Assembly: GCA_943788055.1 (NCBI GenBank)
Contig: CALSOU010000012.1
Span: 175,968 to 239,967 of the forward strand
Length of the DNA stretch: 64,000 bases
Direction of reading: 5' to 3'
Origin: an uncultured Saprospiraceae bacterium
Lineage (GTDB): Bacteria; Bacteroidota; Bacteroidia; Chitinophagales; Saprospiraceae
Shown: one piece after another, positions 1 to 7,097 of the stretch
Position numbering within the stretch: the first letter of the stretch is position 1
Layout: every line of letters starts with the position of its first letter
Made by a program: the position numbers and the translations under genes
The notes under the pieces: generated by a model
What the model was told of the DNA's origin: nothing
The model's input: only the letters and a program-made list of their open reading frames with translations
The model's database searches: none

Positions 1-1
1 T

Positions 2-43
2 AAGATTAGAGATAAGTTGGACGCTGCTATGGAACAAGAATAG
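2..43 (+). CDS. 3' end of an upstream gene (partial)
   Basis: An open frame enters from the left edge, encodes 13 residues rich in Lys, Asp and Glu and stops with TAG. Seven bases later an ATG opens the next frame, which is the spacing of a co-transcribed gene. Too little is present to name a product; it could also be a chance open stretch. Confidence 0.35.
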   Translation, partial: KIRDKLDAAMEQE

Positions 44-50
44 CAGAAAG

Positions 51-533
51 ATGAAATATATTCTTGGACACACTATACGTGATTTAAGTTACGATCATAA
101 GATTGAAGAAGCACTAAGCATTGATTTTCTGGTATTGATCAATACAGAAAGAGATTATGTGTGCACTAATGATGAAGCAGTGTTCTATCTTGTTGCAATG
201 AATATGAACGTCGCGATCAGGGTTGGGAATCTCCTCAAAAAGTATGAGAACAAGGCAATGCCAGAAGTGCAATTACTCATACCTGATTAATCAGATATCA
301 AAAGACATCTCAATAAGATTCCTGGAGATGTTCAGAATCTTGGAGGTAAATTTGTTTTGGAACATGGTGGGACTAAGATTACAAGGGACGGCATGCGCAA
401 ATTCTCGTATGCTGTCGGTAGATCGTGTCTTTTGAGAAATATATAAGGAATGGAGAAGAATCCACAGGGAATCAAGGAGGCATATTTACAACCACCTGGA
501 TTAGAATGGGATTACTCTGGTGTAACAGAGTAG
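51..533 (+). pseudogene. Unknown gene broken by two in-frame stops
   Basis: The ATG at 51 opens a 79-codon frame that stops with TAA at 288-290. The same frame continues without a shift to a second TAA at 444-446, then on to TAG at 531-533. All three segments read like ordinary protein: the first has alternating hydrophobic and charged residues, the second contains GGKFVLEHGGTK and the third contains PPGLEWDYSG. The simplest view is one gene of about 160 codons with two nonsense mutations and no indel. I do not recognise the family. Alternatively only the first 79 codons are a real short gene and the rest is chance. Confidence 0.45.
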
Positions 534-581
534 TGGAAAAGTGTCATTTTGAGAGCTGATCCAAAGCTTTATTCTTTTTCT

Positions 582-612
582 TTGTTTAAGCTGATAAATT
601 ATAGCAGATTTG
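582..612 (+). promoter_or_regulatory. Bacteroidota-type promoter of tRNA-Ser
   Basis: TTG at 582-584, a gap of 20 nt, then CAGATTTG at 605-612. This matches the Bacteroidota -33/-7 consensus (TTG, N17-23, TAnnTTTG) with one mismatch. The predicted start of transcription lies about 14 nt before the tRNA. Confidence 0.6.
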
Positions 613-632
613 CGCTCCTGAGATATGGAAAC

Positions 633-720
633 GGAGGATTGGCCGAGTGGCTTAAGGCGCACGCTTGGAAAGCGTGTATGCGTGAGAAACGTATCGAGGG
701 TTCGAATCCCTCATCCTCCG
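633..720 (+). tRNA. tRNA-Ser (GGA)
   Basis: An 88-nt cloverleaf. The acceptor arm is GGAGGAT at 633-639 paired with ATCCTCC at 713-719, with discriminator G at 720. The anticodon stem CACGC/GCGTG (660-664 and 672-676) holds loop TTGGAAA, giving anticodon GGA at 667-669. The long variable arm is typical of serine tRNA, and the T-loop is TTCGAAT. CCA is not encoded. A terminator hairpin follows directly. Confidence 0.97.
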
Positions 721-733
721 CAACAAATCATCT

Positions 734-755
734 AAGCCGCGCAAGCGGCTTTTTT
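734..755 (+). terminator. Rho-independent terminator after tRNA-Ser
   Basis: Stem AAGCCGC (734-740), loop GCAA, stem GCGGCTT (745-751), running into a T tract to 755. Placed 14 nt after the tRNA. Confidence 0.85.
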
Positions 756-759
756 GTTG

Positions 760-800
760 CTACCTAGCTTCACAAAACGAAGTTGTGATGAAGGTGGTAG
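760..800. repeat. Imperfect inverted repeat between tRNA-Ser and def
   Basis: CTACC at 760-764 pairs with GGTAG at 796-800, and inside it TTCACAA pairs with TTGTGA plus GAA. A second small hairpin, GCCATC-TGG-GATGGC, lies near 838-852. The stretch 756-915 has no other recognisable content and could be the remnant of a small mobile or regulatory element. Confidence 0.4.
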
Positions 801-915
801 TTGCAAAAAAGAAATAGATGATTTGTTGCGCTTTACCGCCATCTGGGATGGCCGTAGTACCCCGGTCTTCATCAACTTAAGATTACTTTTGACTGTCAGC
901 AATTACAGACGAATA

Positions 916-1479
916 CTACCTTTTCGACCTTGCGACCTTGAGCTTATAGTCTGCGCTCACATTTCCTTTTCGAATCGCATCAAGTTTACGTTGAACCATT
1001 CGTTTCTTTATGGGCTTAAGTTTCTCAGTGAATAAAACGCCCTCTATATGATCGTATTCATGTTGTATAACTCGCGCGTTGATCCCTGAGTAAGTTTCAA
1101 TAAATTCATTAAAATTTTCATCCTGATAGCGAATCTTAATCGACTCGTGCCTTTCCACATCTCCGCGAACCTGAGGGATACTTAAGCAACCTTCTTCGTA
1201 AGCCCATTCTTCACCATCTTCTTCCAAAATCTCGGCGTTTATAAAAACCTTCTTAAACCCTGTTTCTTCTGAATCTTCTTGCAAAATCTGTTCAGAATCA
1301 ATTACAAAAAGTCTTATACTTTTTCCTACTTGTGGAGCAGCAATACCAACACCGCTTGCTTGATACATAGTCTCCCACATGTTAGATATTAGATCCTGAA
1401 GTTCTGGATAATTAGGAGATATTTCTTGACATTTTTTACGTAGTACTGGTTGTCCGTATGTGTAAACTGGTAAAATCAT
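916..1479 (-). CDS. def: Peptide deformylase
   Basis: Removes the formyl group from the N-terminal Met of new proteins; a metal-dependent cytosolic enzyme. All three family motifs are present in the 187-residue product: GVGIAAPQ (residues about 43-50), EGCLS (96-100, Cys metal ligand) and HEYDH (140-144, two His ligands and the catalytic Glu). I start at the internal ATG giving MILPVYTYG, because that is the usual N-terminus in the phylum. An ATG seven codons upstream (at 1500) would overlap ruvX by 8 bp. It follows ruvX on the same strand, a common pairing in Bacteroidota, and the two are probably co-transcribed. Confidence 0.95.
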   Translation of the reverse strand: MILPVYTYGQPVLRKKCQEISPNYPELQDLISNMWETMYQASGVGIAAPQVGKSIRLFVIDSEQILQEDSEETGFKKVFINAEILEEDGEEWAYEEGCLSIPQVRGDVERHESIKIRYQDENFNEFIETYSGINARVIQHEYDHIEGVLFTEKLKPIKKRMVQRKLDAIRKGNVSADYKLKVARSKR

Positions 1480-1492
1480 AATTTTCTTGATG

Positions 1493-1903
1493 TTATTCAT
1501 GTCCTAGATAACGACGCAAAATTACAACAGCGCTGTACATATCTAGGTTGCCTTTTTCTTGTCGTTTTTTACGACTTTTTATTGATTGTTGCATCAAATG
1601 CATCGCATCCCTTGAAGAGAATTCCTCGTCACAGGTATCGATTCTAATTGCGGGGTAAAGTTTCTGCAAGTTCCCAATTACGGCGTCAATTTCAGCGCAA
1701 AGATAAGTGTTGTTTCCATCTTTATGACGCGGATAGCCAAATACGATTTTCTCGACAGAATTCGTTGAGAGATACGTCTCAACATATTGAAGTAAATCAG
1801 AGGTGGAAACTTTATCCAAAGGAGAAACGATAATTTGCATTTCATCGGTAACCGCCAAGCCAGTGCGTTTCCCTCCGTAGTCTATTCCTAGTATCCTTGC
1901 CAA
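1493..1903 (-). CDS. ruvX: Putative Holliday junction resolvase RuvX/YqgF
   Basis: A 136-residue RNase H-fold protein of the YqgF family, linked to Holliday junction resolution and to 16S rRNA maturation in other bacteria. The N-terminal GIDYGGKRTG carries the first catalytic Asp. FGYPRHKDG, DEEFSSRDA and the C-terminal LDMYSAVVIL supply the remaining family motifs and acidic residues. The length is normal for the family. It is the first gene of a two-gene unit with def. Confidence 0.93.
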   Translation of the reverse strand: MARILGIDYGGKRTGLAVTDEMQIIVSPLDKVSTSDLLQYVETYLSTNSVEKIVFGYPRHKDGNNTYLCAEIDAVIGNLQKLYPAIRIDTCDEEFSSRDAMHLMQQSIKSRKKRQEKGNLDMYSAVVILRRYLGHE

Positions 1904-2059
1904 AGTTCTTATTGATGGGTGTTAGTTAGTAATTCACATTTACTAACTCAAATCTGCTTAGAATAATTCAATTTGCAGGAATCATAGCGAAGAAAGTCTT
2001 TAAAAAACAGATATAGTTTTGAGTGTTGAATGCTTATTGCTAGTTTAAATTTTTGGTTT

Positions 2060-2140
2060 GGGGGGTGACCCTGCATGTCGGGCTATCCGGCACTCTCTTC
2101 ACTGCGTTCGTTCAAACAGCACCTACTATCCCTCACCCCG
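2060..2140. repeat. GC-rich intergenic element with terminal inverted repeat
   Basis: In the 324-bp gap between ruvX and cutC lies a stretch far richer in G+C than its surroundings. It is bounded by GGGGTGA (2062-2068) and TCACCCC (2133-2139), with internal GTCGGGCTATCCGG and CTACTATCCC. A comparable block lies at 25721-25816. Similar short blocks with a GGGCTATCC-like core occur between genes in many Bacteroidota; that is memory, not a search. The rest of 1904-2227 shows nothing I can name. Confidence 0.5.
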
Positions 2141-2227
2141 TAAATAGCAAGGTTTAATACTTTTGATGATAGAAGTTTCTTTTGAGTTTCTAGTGAACAC
2201 TAAGTGTATGAAAAAGACTATTTACTT

Positions 2228-2836
2228 TTAAATTCTTACAATTCTTCGACCGTGTAGAGCTTGAAATCTCTTTGTTAATATGAATGTGTCACAGTCTTTC
2301 CAAGTGATTGAACCTCCAGGCATGATTGTCTTGCTACTAGTGGATTGCATTGCCGACAAAGTATTAAGGCCGTCATGTGCCTTTTCTTGCCCTCCAGAGC
2401 TCAGGATGGTATCTATCTGTTTGTGCGGCTCCAAAGATTTCGTGGCCTCCAGTATATCTCGAGTGCTGTCAATCGCTTTATGAAAGGTCCATTTTTTTGT
2501 TGGAGCCAACGCTAGGATCTTTTTAGTTGCTTTGATATCGATGGTATTGTCAGCATTCAAATAACCGAAGACAAAACCTTCGATATTTAGATTTGTAAAT
2601 GAATCAATACTCTTCTTAATAGATTTAAAGTCTTCTTTGGTTAATTTAAATGAATTAGTAGGTCGTAAAATAACTCGTACCGGAATTTTAATTGTGTTCA
2701 GGAGATTGCTGACAATTTCCACATTTGGAGTTAGGCCACCTTCATCTAGATTGGTGCATAATTCAATTCTATTTGCTCCATTGCTTTCTGCTTTTTCTGC
2801 ATCTACAATCGATTCTGTACAAAATTCTATAATCAC
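2228..2836 (-). CDS. cutC: CutC-family protein
   Basis: A TIM-barrel protein of the CutC family, named for a proposed role in copper homeostasis that is not firmly established. The N-terminus matches the family closely (EFCTES, GANRIELCTNLDEGGLTP), followed by RVILRP and TFHKAID and the late ILSSGGQ motif. At 202 residues it is shorter than the roughly 240 residues of many homologues; the loop after RP lacks the usual glycine-rich stretch. It overlaps the tatD stop by 4 bp, so the two are co-translated. Confidence 0.88.
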   Translation of the reverse strand: MIIEFCTESIVDAEKAESNGANRIELCTNLDEGGLTPNVEIVSNLLNTIKIPVRVILRPTNSFKLTKEDFKSIKKSIDSFTNLNIEGFVFGYLNADNTIDIKATKKILALAPTKKWTFHKAIDSTRDILEATKSLEPHKQIDTILSSGGQEKAHDGLNTLSAMQSTSSKTIMPGGSITWKDCDTFILTKRFQALHGRRIVRI

Positions 2837-3612
2837 GATTTCTTATTTACTTTGAATAGTAATTCAGCGTTTTGAGTTGTAAGTTTAGAAACTTGATCAA
2901 GCGTCACATTTTGAACTTCGGCAATTTTATGTGCAATTATTGGAATGTAAGAAGGCTCATTTCTTTTTCCTCGGTGAGGAGTCGGTGCCAAGTAAGGTGC
3001 ATCTGTCTCAAGAATCAGATGTTCTAGAGGTATATCAGCTACTACTTTATCTACGCCTGCTTTCTTAAATGTCGCAACTCCACCTATTCCCATCTTAAAA
3101 CCGACATCAGCAATTCGCAATGCTTGCTCAGAGGTGCCATTAAAACAATGGAAAACACCAGTCAGACTGCCATTTTGATATTTTTCTACTATTTCGATAG
3201 TTATGTCCAATGAATCTCTACTATGTATAGCGATAGGAATTCCAAGGTCAAGAGCCCATTGTATCTGAGTTGCAAAAGCAGTTTTTTGAATTTCAAAGGT
3301 AGTCTGGTCCCAGTAAAGATCAATTCCGATTTCTCCTACCGCAATGTAATCTCGATCCTTTAAGTGTTGCTCAATTATATTAAGTTCTTCTTGCATATTG
3401 TCTTTGACATAACATGGATGCAACCCCATCATGGAATGACAACTTACAGGATAACGGCGCTCTACCTCTAGCATGGCGTTTATAGTCGAAGAATCAATAT
3501 TGGGCATATAAATTTTCTCAACTCCCACCTTTTGGGCTTGACCCAAAATTTCATCAAGATCTTCTTGAAATTCTGGTAGATAAATATGGGCATGTGTATC
3601 GATAAATCTCAT
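2833..3612 (-). CDS. tatD: TatD-family metal-dependent hydrolase
   Basis: A 259-residue metal-dependent hydrolase; family members act as 3'-5' DNA/RNA exonucleases or D-aminoacyl-tRNA deacylases. The metal site is visible: HAH at residues 7-9, GEIGID (Glu), AIHSRD (His), FHCFNG (His) and ETDAPYLAP (Asp). I chose the ATG giving MRFIDTHAHIY; the frame is open eight codons further upstream, but that extension does not fit the family. Its 3' end overlaps cutC by 4 bp. Confidence 0.93.
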   Translation of the reverse strand: MRFIDTHAHIYLPEFQEDLDEILGQAQKVGVEKIYMPNIDSSTINAMLEVERRYPVSCHSMMGLHPCYVKDNMQEELNIIEQHLKDRDYIAVGEIGIDLYWDQTTFEIQKTAFATQIQWALDLGIPIAIHSRDSLDITIEIVEKYQNGSLTGVFHCFNGTSEQALRIADVGFKMGIGGVATFKKAGVDKVVADIPLEHLILETDAPYLAPTPHRGKRNEPSYIPIIAHKIAEVQNVTLDQVSKLTTQNAELLFKVNKKS

Positions 3613-3731
3613 TAAAATATTTTTGGATTCGAGCACAAAGTTACTAAATAGAATAAATTATACTTGTAGATGATGAATCTCTGGAGTTTAGCTAGTTTGA
3701 AAAATATTATGTTTGCGATAGATAATGGAAA

Positions 3732-4358
3732 ATGGCAAAGAAGAAAAAATGGTATGTGGTCTGGGTAGGAGCTAATCCTGGAATTTATGAGACGTGGGCT
3801 GAGTGTAAGGCCCAAATTCAAGGATATCCAAATGCCAAGTACAAATCTTTTGAGACGATGCAGGAAGCTCAAACAGCTTTCAGGGGAGGAGCGAAGCTTG
3901 TGTCTTATACGCAGAAGAAATCGAAACCCCCTGCTATTTCAAGAAGTAATATTATTTCGAACTCATTAAGTGTCGACGCTGCTTGCAGCGGCAATCCAGG
4001 TATCATGGAATATCGGGGTGTAAGAACTTCCGATGGTAAAGAACTGTTTCGAAAAGGTCCTTTCAGAGATGGGACGAATAATATCGGTGAGTTTCTGGCA
4101 TTAGTGCATGGCTTGGCATTTCTCAAGCAGCTTAATTTACCTACTCTGCCAATATATAGCGATTCTAGAACAGCTATTTCATGGGTCCGTAAAAAGAAGG
4201 TTAAAACAACTTTAGTGCGGAATGATCAGAATGAAATTCTATTTGAATTGATGGAGAGGGGAGAGAATTGGCTTCATGCTAATCCAGTTACAAACCCTAT
4301 TATTAAATGGGAAACAAAAAGCTGGGGAGAGATACCAGCAGACTTTGGTAGAAAGTGA
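3732..4358 (+). CDS. rnhA: Ribonuclease HI with N-terminal hybrid-binding domain
   Basis: Cleaves the RNA strand of RNA-DNA hybrids. Residues about 5-47 (KKWYVVWVG...GIYETWAEC) form the small RNA/DNA-hybrid-binding domain also seen in eukaryotic RNase H1 and in caulimovirus proteins. The catalytic domain follows, with Asp in VDAACSGNPG, Glu in GEFLALVHGL, Asp in YSDS and a final Asp in ADFGRK. The product is 208 residues. This two-domain form is common in Bacteroidota. The gene stands alone. Confidence 0.92.
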   Translation: MAKKKKWYVVWVGANPGIYETWAECKAQIQGYPNAKYKSFETMQEAQTAFRGGAKLVSYTQKKSKPPAISRSNIISNSLSVDAACSGNPGIMEYRGVRTSDGKELFRKGPFRDGTNNIGEFLALVHGLAFLKQLNLPTLPIYSDSRTAISWVRKKKVKTTLVRNDQNEILFELMERGENWLHANPVTNPIIKWETKSWGEIPADFGRK

Positions 4359-4739
4359 TTTACACCAAATTCTAAGGAATCTGCATCTAAGCTAAGTGAA
4401 ATGTTTTATTATTGCGCAGAACATAGTTTGATTCAAGTAGTTTCGAAAGCGGAAACACTAAGTAGTTCAAAGAAGTTTCTCTTATACTCGTCATTGTATA
4501 TTGTAAAAATATCTAATAGAAACTAGTTTGTCTTCTAACTATCTATGTATAAAAATTGATATATTTTTCATCACAATAAAAGGAGCTGATGAAGCTAAAA
4601 ACTAATGAAATAGGGTATTGTCAATGAGAAGTACTCAACATTAAAAAAATGAATATAACCTTTGTACTTCTGTATATTTTCATAATTTTAGCATCTAATT
4701 AGACTTCAAAAATTAGTAAACCAACAAATTTTCTAAATT
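4359..4739. other. Intergenic region before the exb cluster
   Basis: 381 bp of AT-rich sequence. No gene or strong hairpin is visible. A weak -7-like AACCTTTG sits at 4657-4664, but no TTG is at the right distance. The exb promoter should lie here; I cannot place it. Confidence 0.4.
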
Positions 4740-5465
4740 ATGCGGAAATTTTTTCTACGCTTCGTAGTATTTGCAGTTGTTTCCATAGTAGGAGCAACAA
4801 GTGTTATGGCTCAAGAACCTGAAGCATCACAAAGTGGACTTCAAGTTTTGAAAAAGAACTTCATCGATGGTGATTGGCGATTCATGACGCTCGTTTTGAT
4901 CTGCCTTATTATCGGATTAGCTCTTTGTATCGAGCGAATCATTACATTAAATATAGCTTCAACCAATACGGATAAGCTCTTAACTAGTATTGACGATCGT
5001 TTAGCTGACGGTGATGTTGATGGTGCAGTTGAGGTTGCTAAATCTACACCTGGTCCAACGGCAAGTGTAATCCACGAAGGATTGAAACACCTGAGTGAAG
5101 GTCCAGCTGCAGTGGAAAAAGCGATTATATCAAATGGATCAGTCCAGATGGGACTTCTTGAAAAAGGCCTTGTATGGATATCCCTATTTATCGCAATTGC
5201 TCCGATGCTAGGATTTATGGGAACGGTAATCGGTATGATTGGTGCCTTTAATGATATTCAGGCGGCGGGAGATTTATCTCCATCAGTTGTTGCAGGTGGT
5301 ATTAAGGTAGCACTACTAACAACGGTATTCGGTCTTATTACGGCGATTATTCTTCAAATATTTTACAACTATATTGTTGCTAAAATTGATTCAATTACTA
5401 ACAGAATGGAAGAATCCTCGTTGGCAATTATCGATATCTTAAGTAAGAATAAAGCTTTTAAATAA
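4740..5465 (+). CDS. exbB: ExbB/TolQ/MotA-family proton channel subunit
   Basis: Inner-membrane subunit of a proton channel that, with ExbD, energises TonB-dependent outer-membrane transport. The 241-residue product begins with a signal-like hydrophobic segment ending in MAQE. A membrane segment follows around residues 50-66, then a cytoplasmic stretch, then the family signature in the two C-terminal membrane helices (IAPMLGFMGTVIGMIGAF and VALLTTVFGLITAIILQ). It is the first gene of a tight four-gene unit (gaps of 20, 7 and 14 bp). No tonB is present in the window. Confidence 0.92.
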   Translation: MRKFFLRFVVFAVVSIVGATSVMAQEPEASQSGLQVLKKNFIDGDWRFMTLVLICLIIGLALCIERIITLNIASTNTDKLLTSIDDRLADGDVDGAVEVAKSTPGPTASVIHEGLKHLSEGPAAVEKAIISNGSVQMGLLEKGLVWISLFIAIAPMLGFMGTVIGMIGAFNDIQAAGDLSPSVVAGGIKVALLTTVFGLITAIILQIFYNYIVAKIDSITNRMEESSLAIIDILSKNKAFK

Positions 5466-5485
5466 ACCTTTAAATCCGATTATAT

Positions 5486-5956
5486 ATGTATAATTTTTTA
5501 TTAAGAAATGGTACTACTATCGCTTTCGTTGTCGGGTTTATAGCTGCCGTTATACTTGTAGTAGCAGTAGTAGGCGGTGGAGGTGAATATGCTTATGATG
5601 ATCACGTAAATCTTTATGGTGTAGGTGCCTTTGATACCGCTGTGAAAATTGGAGTAGCTTTTGTCGTCTTAGGTCTTATAGCGATTGCTGTTGGTGGCGT
5701 ATACGGGTTGGTTACAAACCCAAAGTCAGCAATAAAGTTTGTTATTGGCGGGGCAGTTTTGGCTGTCATGGTCGGTATTCTTTTTACAATCTCACCTGAA
5801 GAAACTTCAGGTCCGGTAAGAGCTCTAAATGAGCAATATGACATTCAAGGTACTACAACAAGATTGATAAGCGGTGGTATACTAGCAACTGTAATTCTTT
5901 TGGGACTTGCATTTGCAACAGTATTACTTGCTGAAATTAGAAATGCATTCAAATAA
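5486..5956 (+). CDS. Multi-pass membrane protein of the exb cluster
   Basis: A 156-residue protein with four predicted membrane helices, near residues 11-30, 53-75, 85-101 and 130-149, and short Gly/Val-rich loops. I do not recognise a named domain. It sits between exbB and the first exbD, 20 bp after the one and 7 bp before the other, so it should be made together with the channel. Comparable small membrane proteins are found at this position in other Bacteroidota exb clusters. A structural or assembly role in the complex is inference. Confidence 0.85.
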   Translation: MYNFLLRNGTTIAFVVGFIAAVILVVAVVGGGGEYAYDDHVNLYGVGAFDTAVKIGVAFVVLGLIAIAVGGVYGLVTNPKSAIKFVIGGAVLAVMVGILFTISPEETSGPVRALNEQYDIQGTTTRLISGGILATVILLGLAFATVLLAEIRNAFK

Positions 5957-5963
5957 ATAAGAA

Positions 5964-6506
5964 ATGCCAAGAAGTTTAAGACAAGCACCAGAGATTAACG
6001 CGGGTTCGATGGCTGATATAGCTTTCTTACTTTTGATTTTCTTCCTTGTAACAACAACAATTTCTGAAGATAAAGGTGTGTTGGTGAAATTACCACCGTG
6101 GTCTAATGAGCCACCACCAGAACTTAGATTGAATGAACGTAATGTTTATTCGGTATTGGTTAATGCGCAGAATCAGTTGTTGGTGCGCAAGACGCCTATG
6201 GATATTTCTAGATTGCGTGATGACGCTAAGGATTTTATTATGAATCCAACAGGTCGTCCAGATATGGCAGAAAATCCAAAAAAAGCAATTATCTCATTGA
6301 AAAATGATAGAGGTACAGAGTATAAAACCTATATCGAAGTTTACAATGAGTTGAAAGCTGCATATAACGAGTTGAGGGAAGAGGAAGCTAGGAAGAGACA
6401 CAATAAATCTTTCGAGTTTTTAACTAAAGATCAACAACGTGCTATCAGAAGTTCTATACCATTGGTAATCTCTGAAGCAGAGCCAACAGATTTAGCTAAC
6501 GAATAA
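5964..6506 (+). CDS. exbD: ExbD/TolR-family biopolymer transport protein (first copy)
   Basis: A single-pass inner-membrane protein whose periplasmic domain couples proton flow to TonB. The N-terminus carries the family pattern: a short cytoplasmic tail (PEINAGSMAD), then one helix (IAFLLLIFFLVTTTI) with the channel Asp just before it. The 180-residue product is longer than classical ExbD (about 140) and has a charged Glu/Lys-rich C-terminal stretch. It is followed 14 bp later by a second exbD. Confidence 0.9.
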   Translation: MPRSLRQAPEINAGSMADIAFLLLIFFLVTTTISEDKGVLVKLPPWSNEPPPELRLNERNVYSVLVNAQNQLLVRKTPMDISRLRDDAKDFIMNPTGRPDMAENPKKAIISLKNDRGTEYKTYIEVYNELKAAYNELREEEARKRHNKSFEFLTKDQQRAIRSSIPLVISEAEPTDLANE

Positions 6507-6520
6507 AAAATAGATAGAAT

Positions 6521-6991
6521 ATGTCAATGTTTGCAAAAAAACGTGGAAAAGCAAAGCCAGAGGTGTCCACAGCGTCACTTCCAGACATTATTTTCATGCT
6601 TCTATTCTTCTTTATGGTTGTTACTAAATTGAGGGATTCCGAGTTGAAAGTTAATGTTAACACCCCTTCTGCGAGTGAGCTTACTAAGCTAGAGAAAAAG
6701 TCATTAGTTAACTATATTTTTATTGGTACACCAACTAAGAAGTATCAAGCGATTTATGGAACTTCTCCTAGAATACAGCTCGGTGATAAGTTTGCAGAGG
6801 CGGAAGAGATTCCAAAGTTTGTTGAAGAACATCGCTTAACAGTTTCAGAGAAGGAACGTCCTGCTGTTATTTCATCTTTGAAAGTAGATGGAAAAACCAC
6901 CATGGGAATCATTACTGATGTTAAAACGCAACTAAGAAAGGCAAATCAACTAAAAGTCAATTACTCTACAAAACCTTCGGTTATGAAGTAA
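6521..6991 (+). CDS. exbD: ExbD/TolR-family biopolymer transport protein (second copy)
   Basis: A second ExbD, 156 residues, with the same plan: a basic N-terminal tail (FAKKRGKAKPEV), the Asp-containing start of the helix (ASLPDIIFMLLFFFMVVT) and a periplasmic domain. Two distinct ExbD proteins behind one ExbB are usual in this phylum and suggest a mixed dimer in the complex; that is inference. It is the last gene of the unit, with a terminator 29 bp downstream. Confidence 0.9.
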   Translation: MSMFAKKRGKAKPEVSTASLPDIIFMLLFFFMVVTKLRDSELKVNVNTPSASELTKLEKKSLVNYIFIGTPTKKYQAIYGTSPRIQLGDKFAEAEEIPKFVEEHRLTVSEKERPAVISSLKVDGKTTMGIITDVKTQLRKANQLKVNYSTKPSVMK

Positions 6992-7019
6992 TTGCAAATG
7001 ATTTGCATCAATACTATAC

Positions 7020-7052
7020 GGCATTTTCTCTTATTGGGAAAGTGCCTTTTTT
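7020..7052 (+). terminator. Terminator of the exb operon
   Basis: Stem GGCATTTTCTC (7020-7030), 5-nt loop, stem GGGAAAGTGCC (7036-7046, some G-U pairs), then T6. It lies just past the second exbD. Confidence 0.85.
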
Positions 7053-7097
7053 GTTTTTTGAGAAATATCTGATCTGAATATCCATTAAATTCGAATT

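Noticed and set aside
4618..4664. Standard promoter for exbB (TTG with a -7-like AACCTTTG)
   Set aside because: The gap of 36 nt is far outside the 17-23 range.
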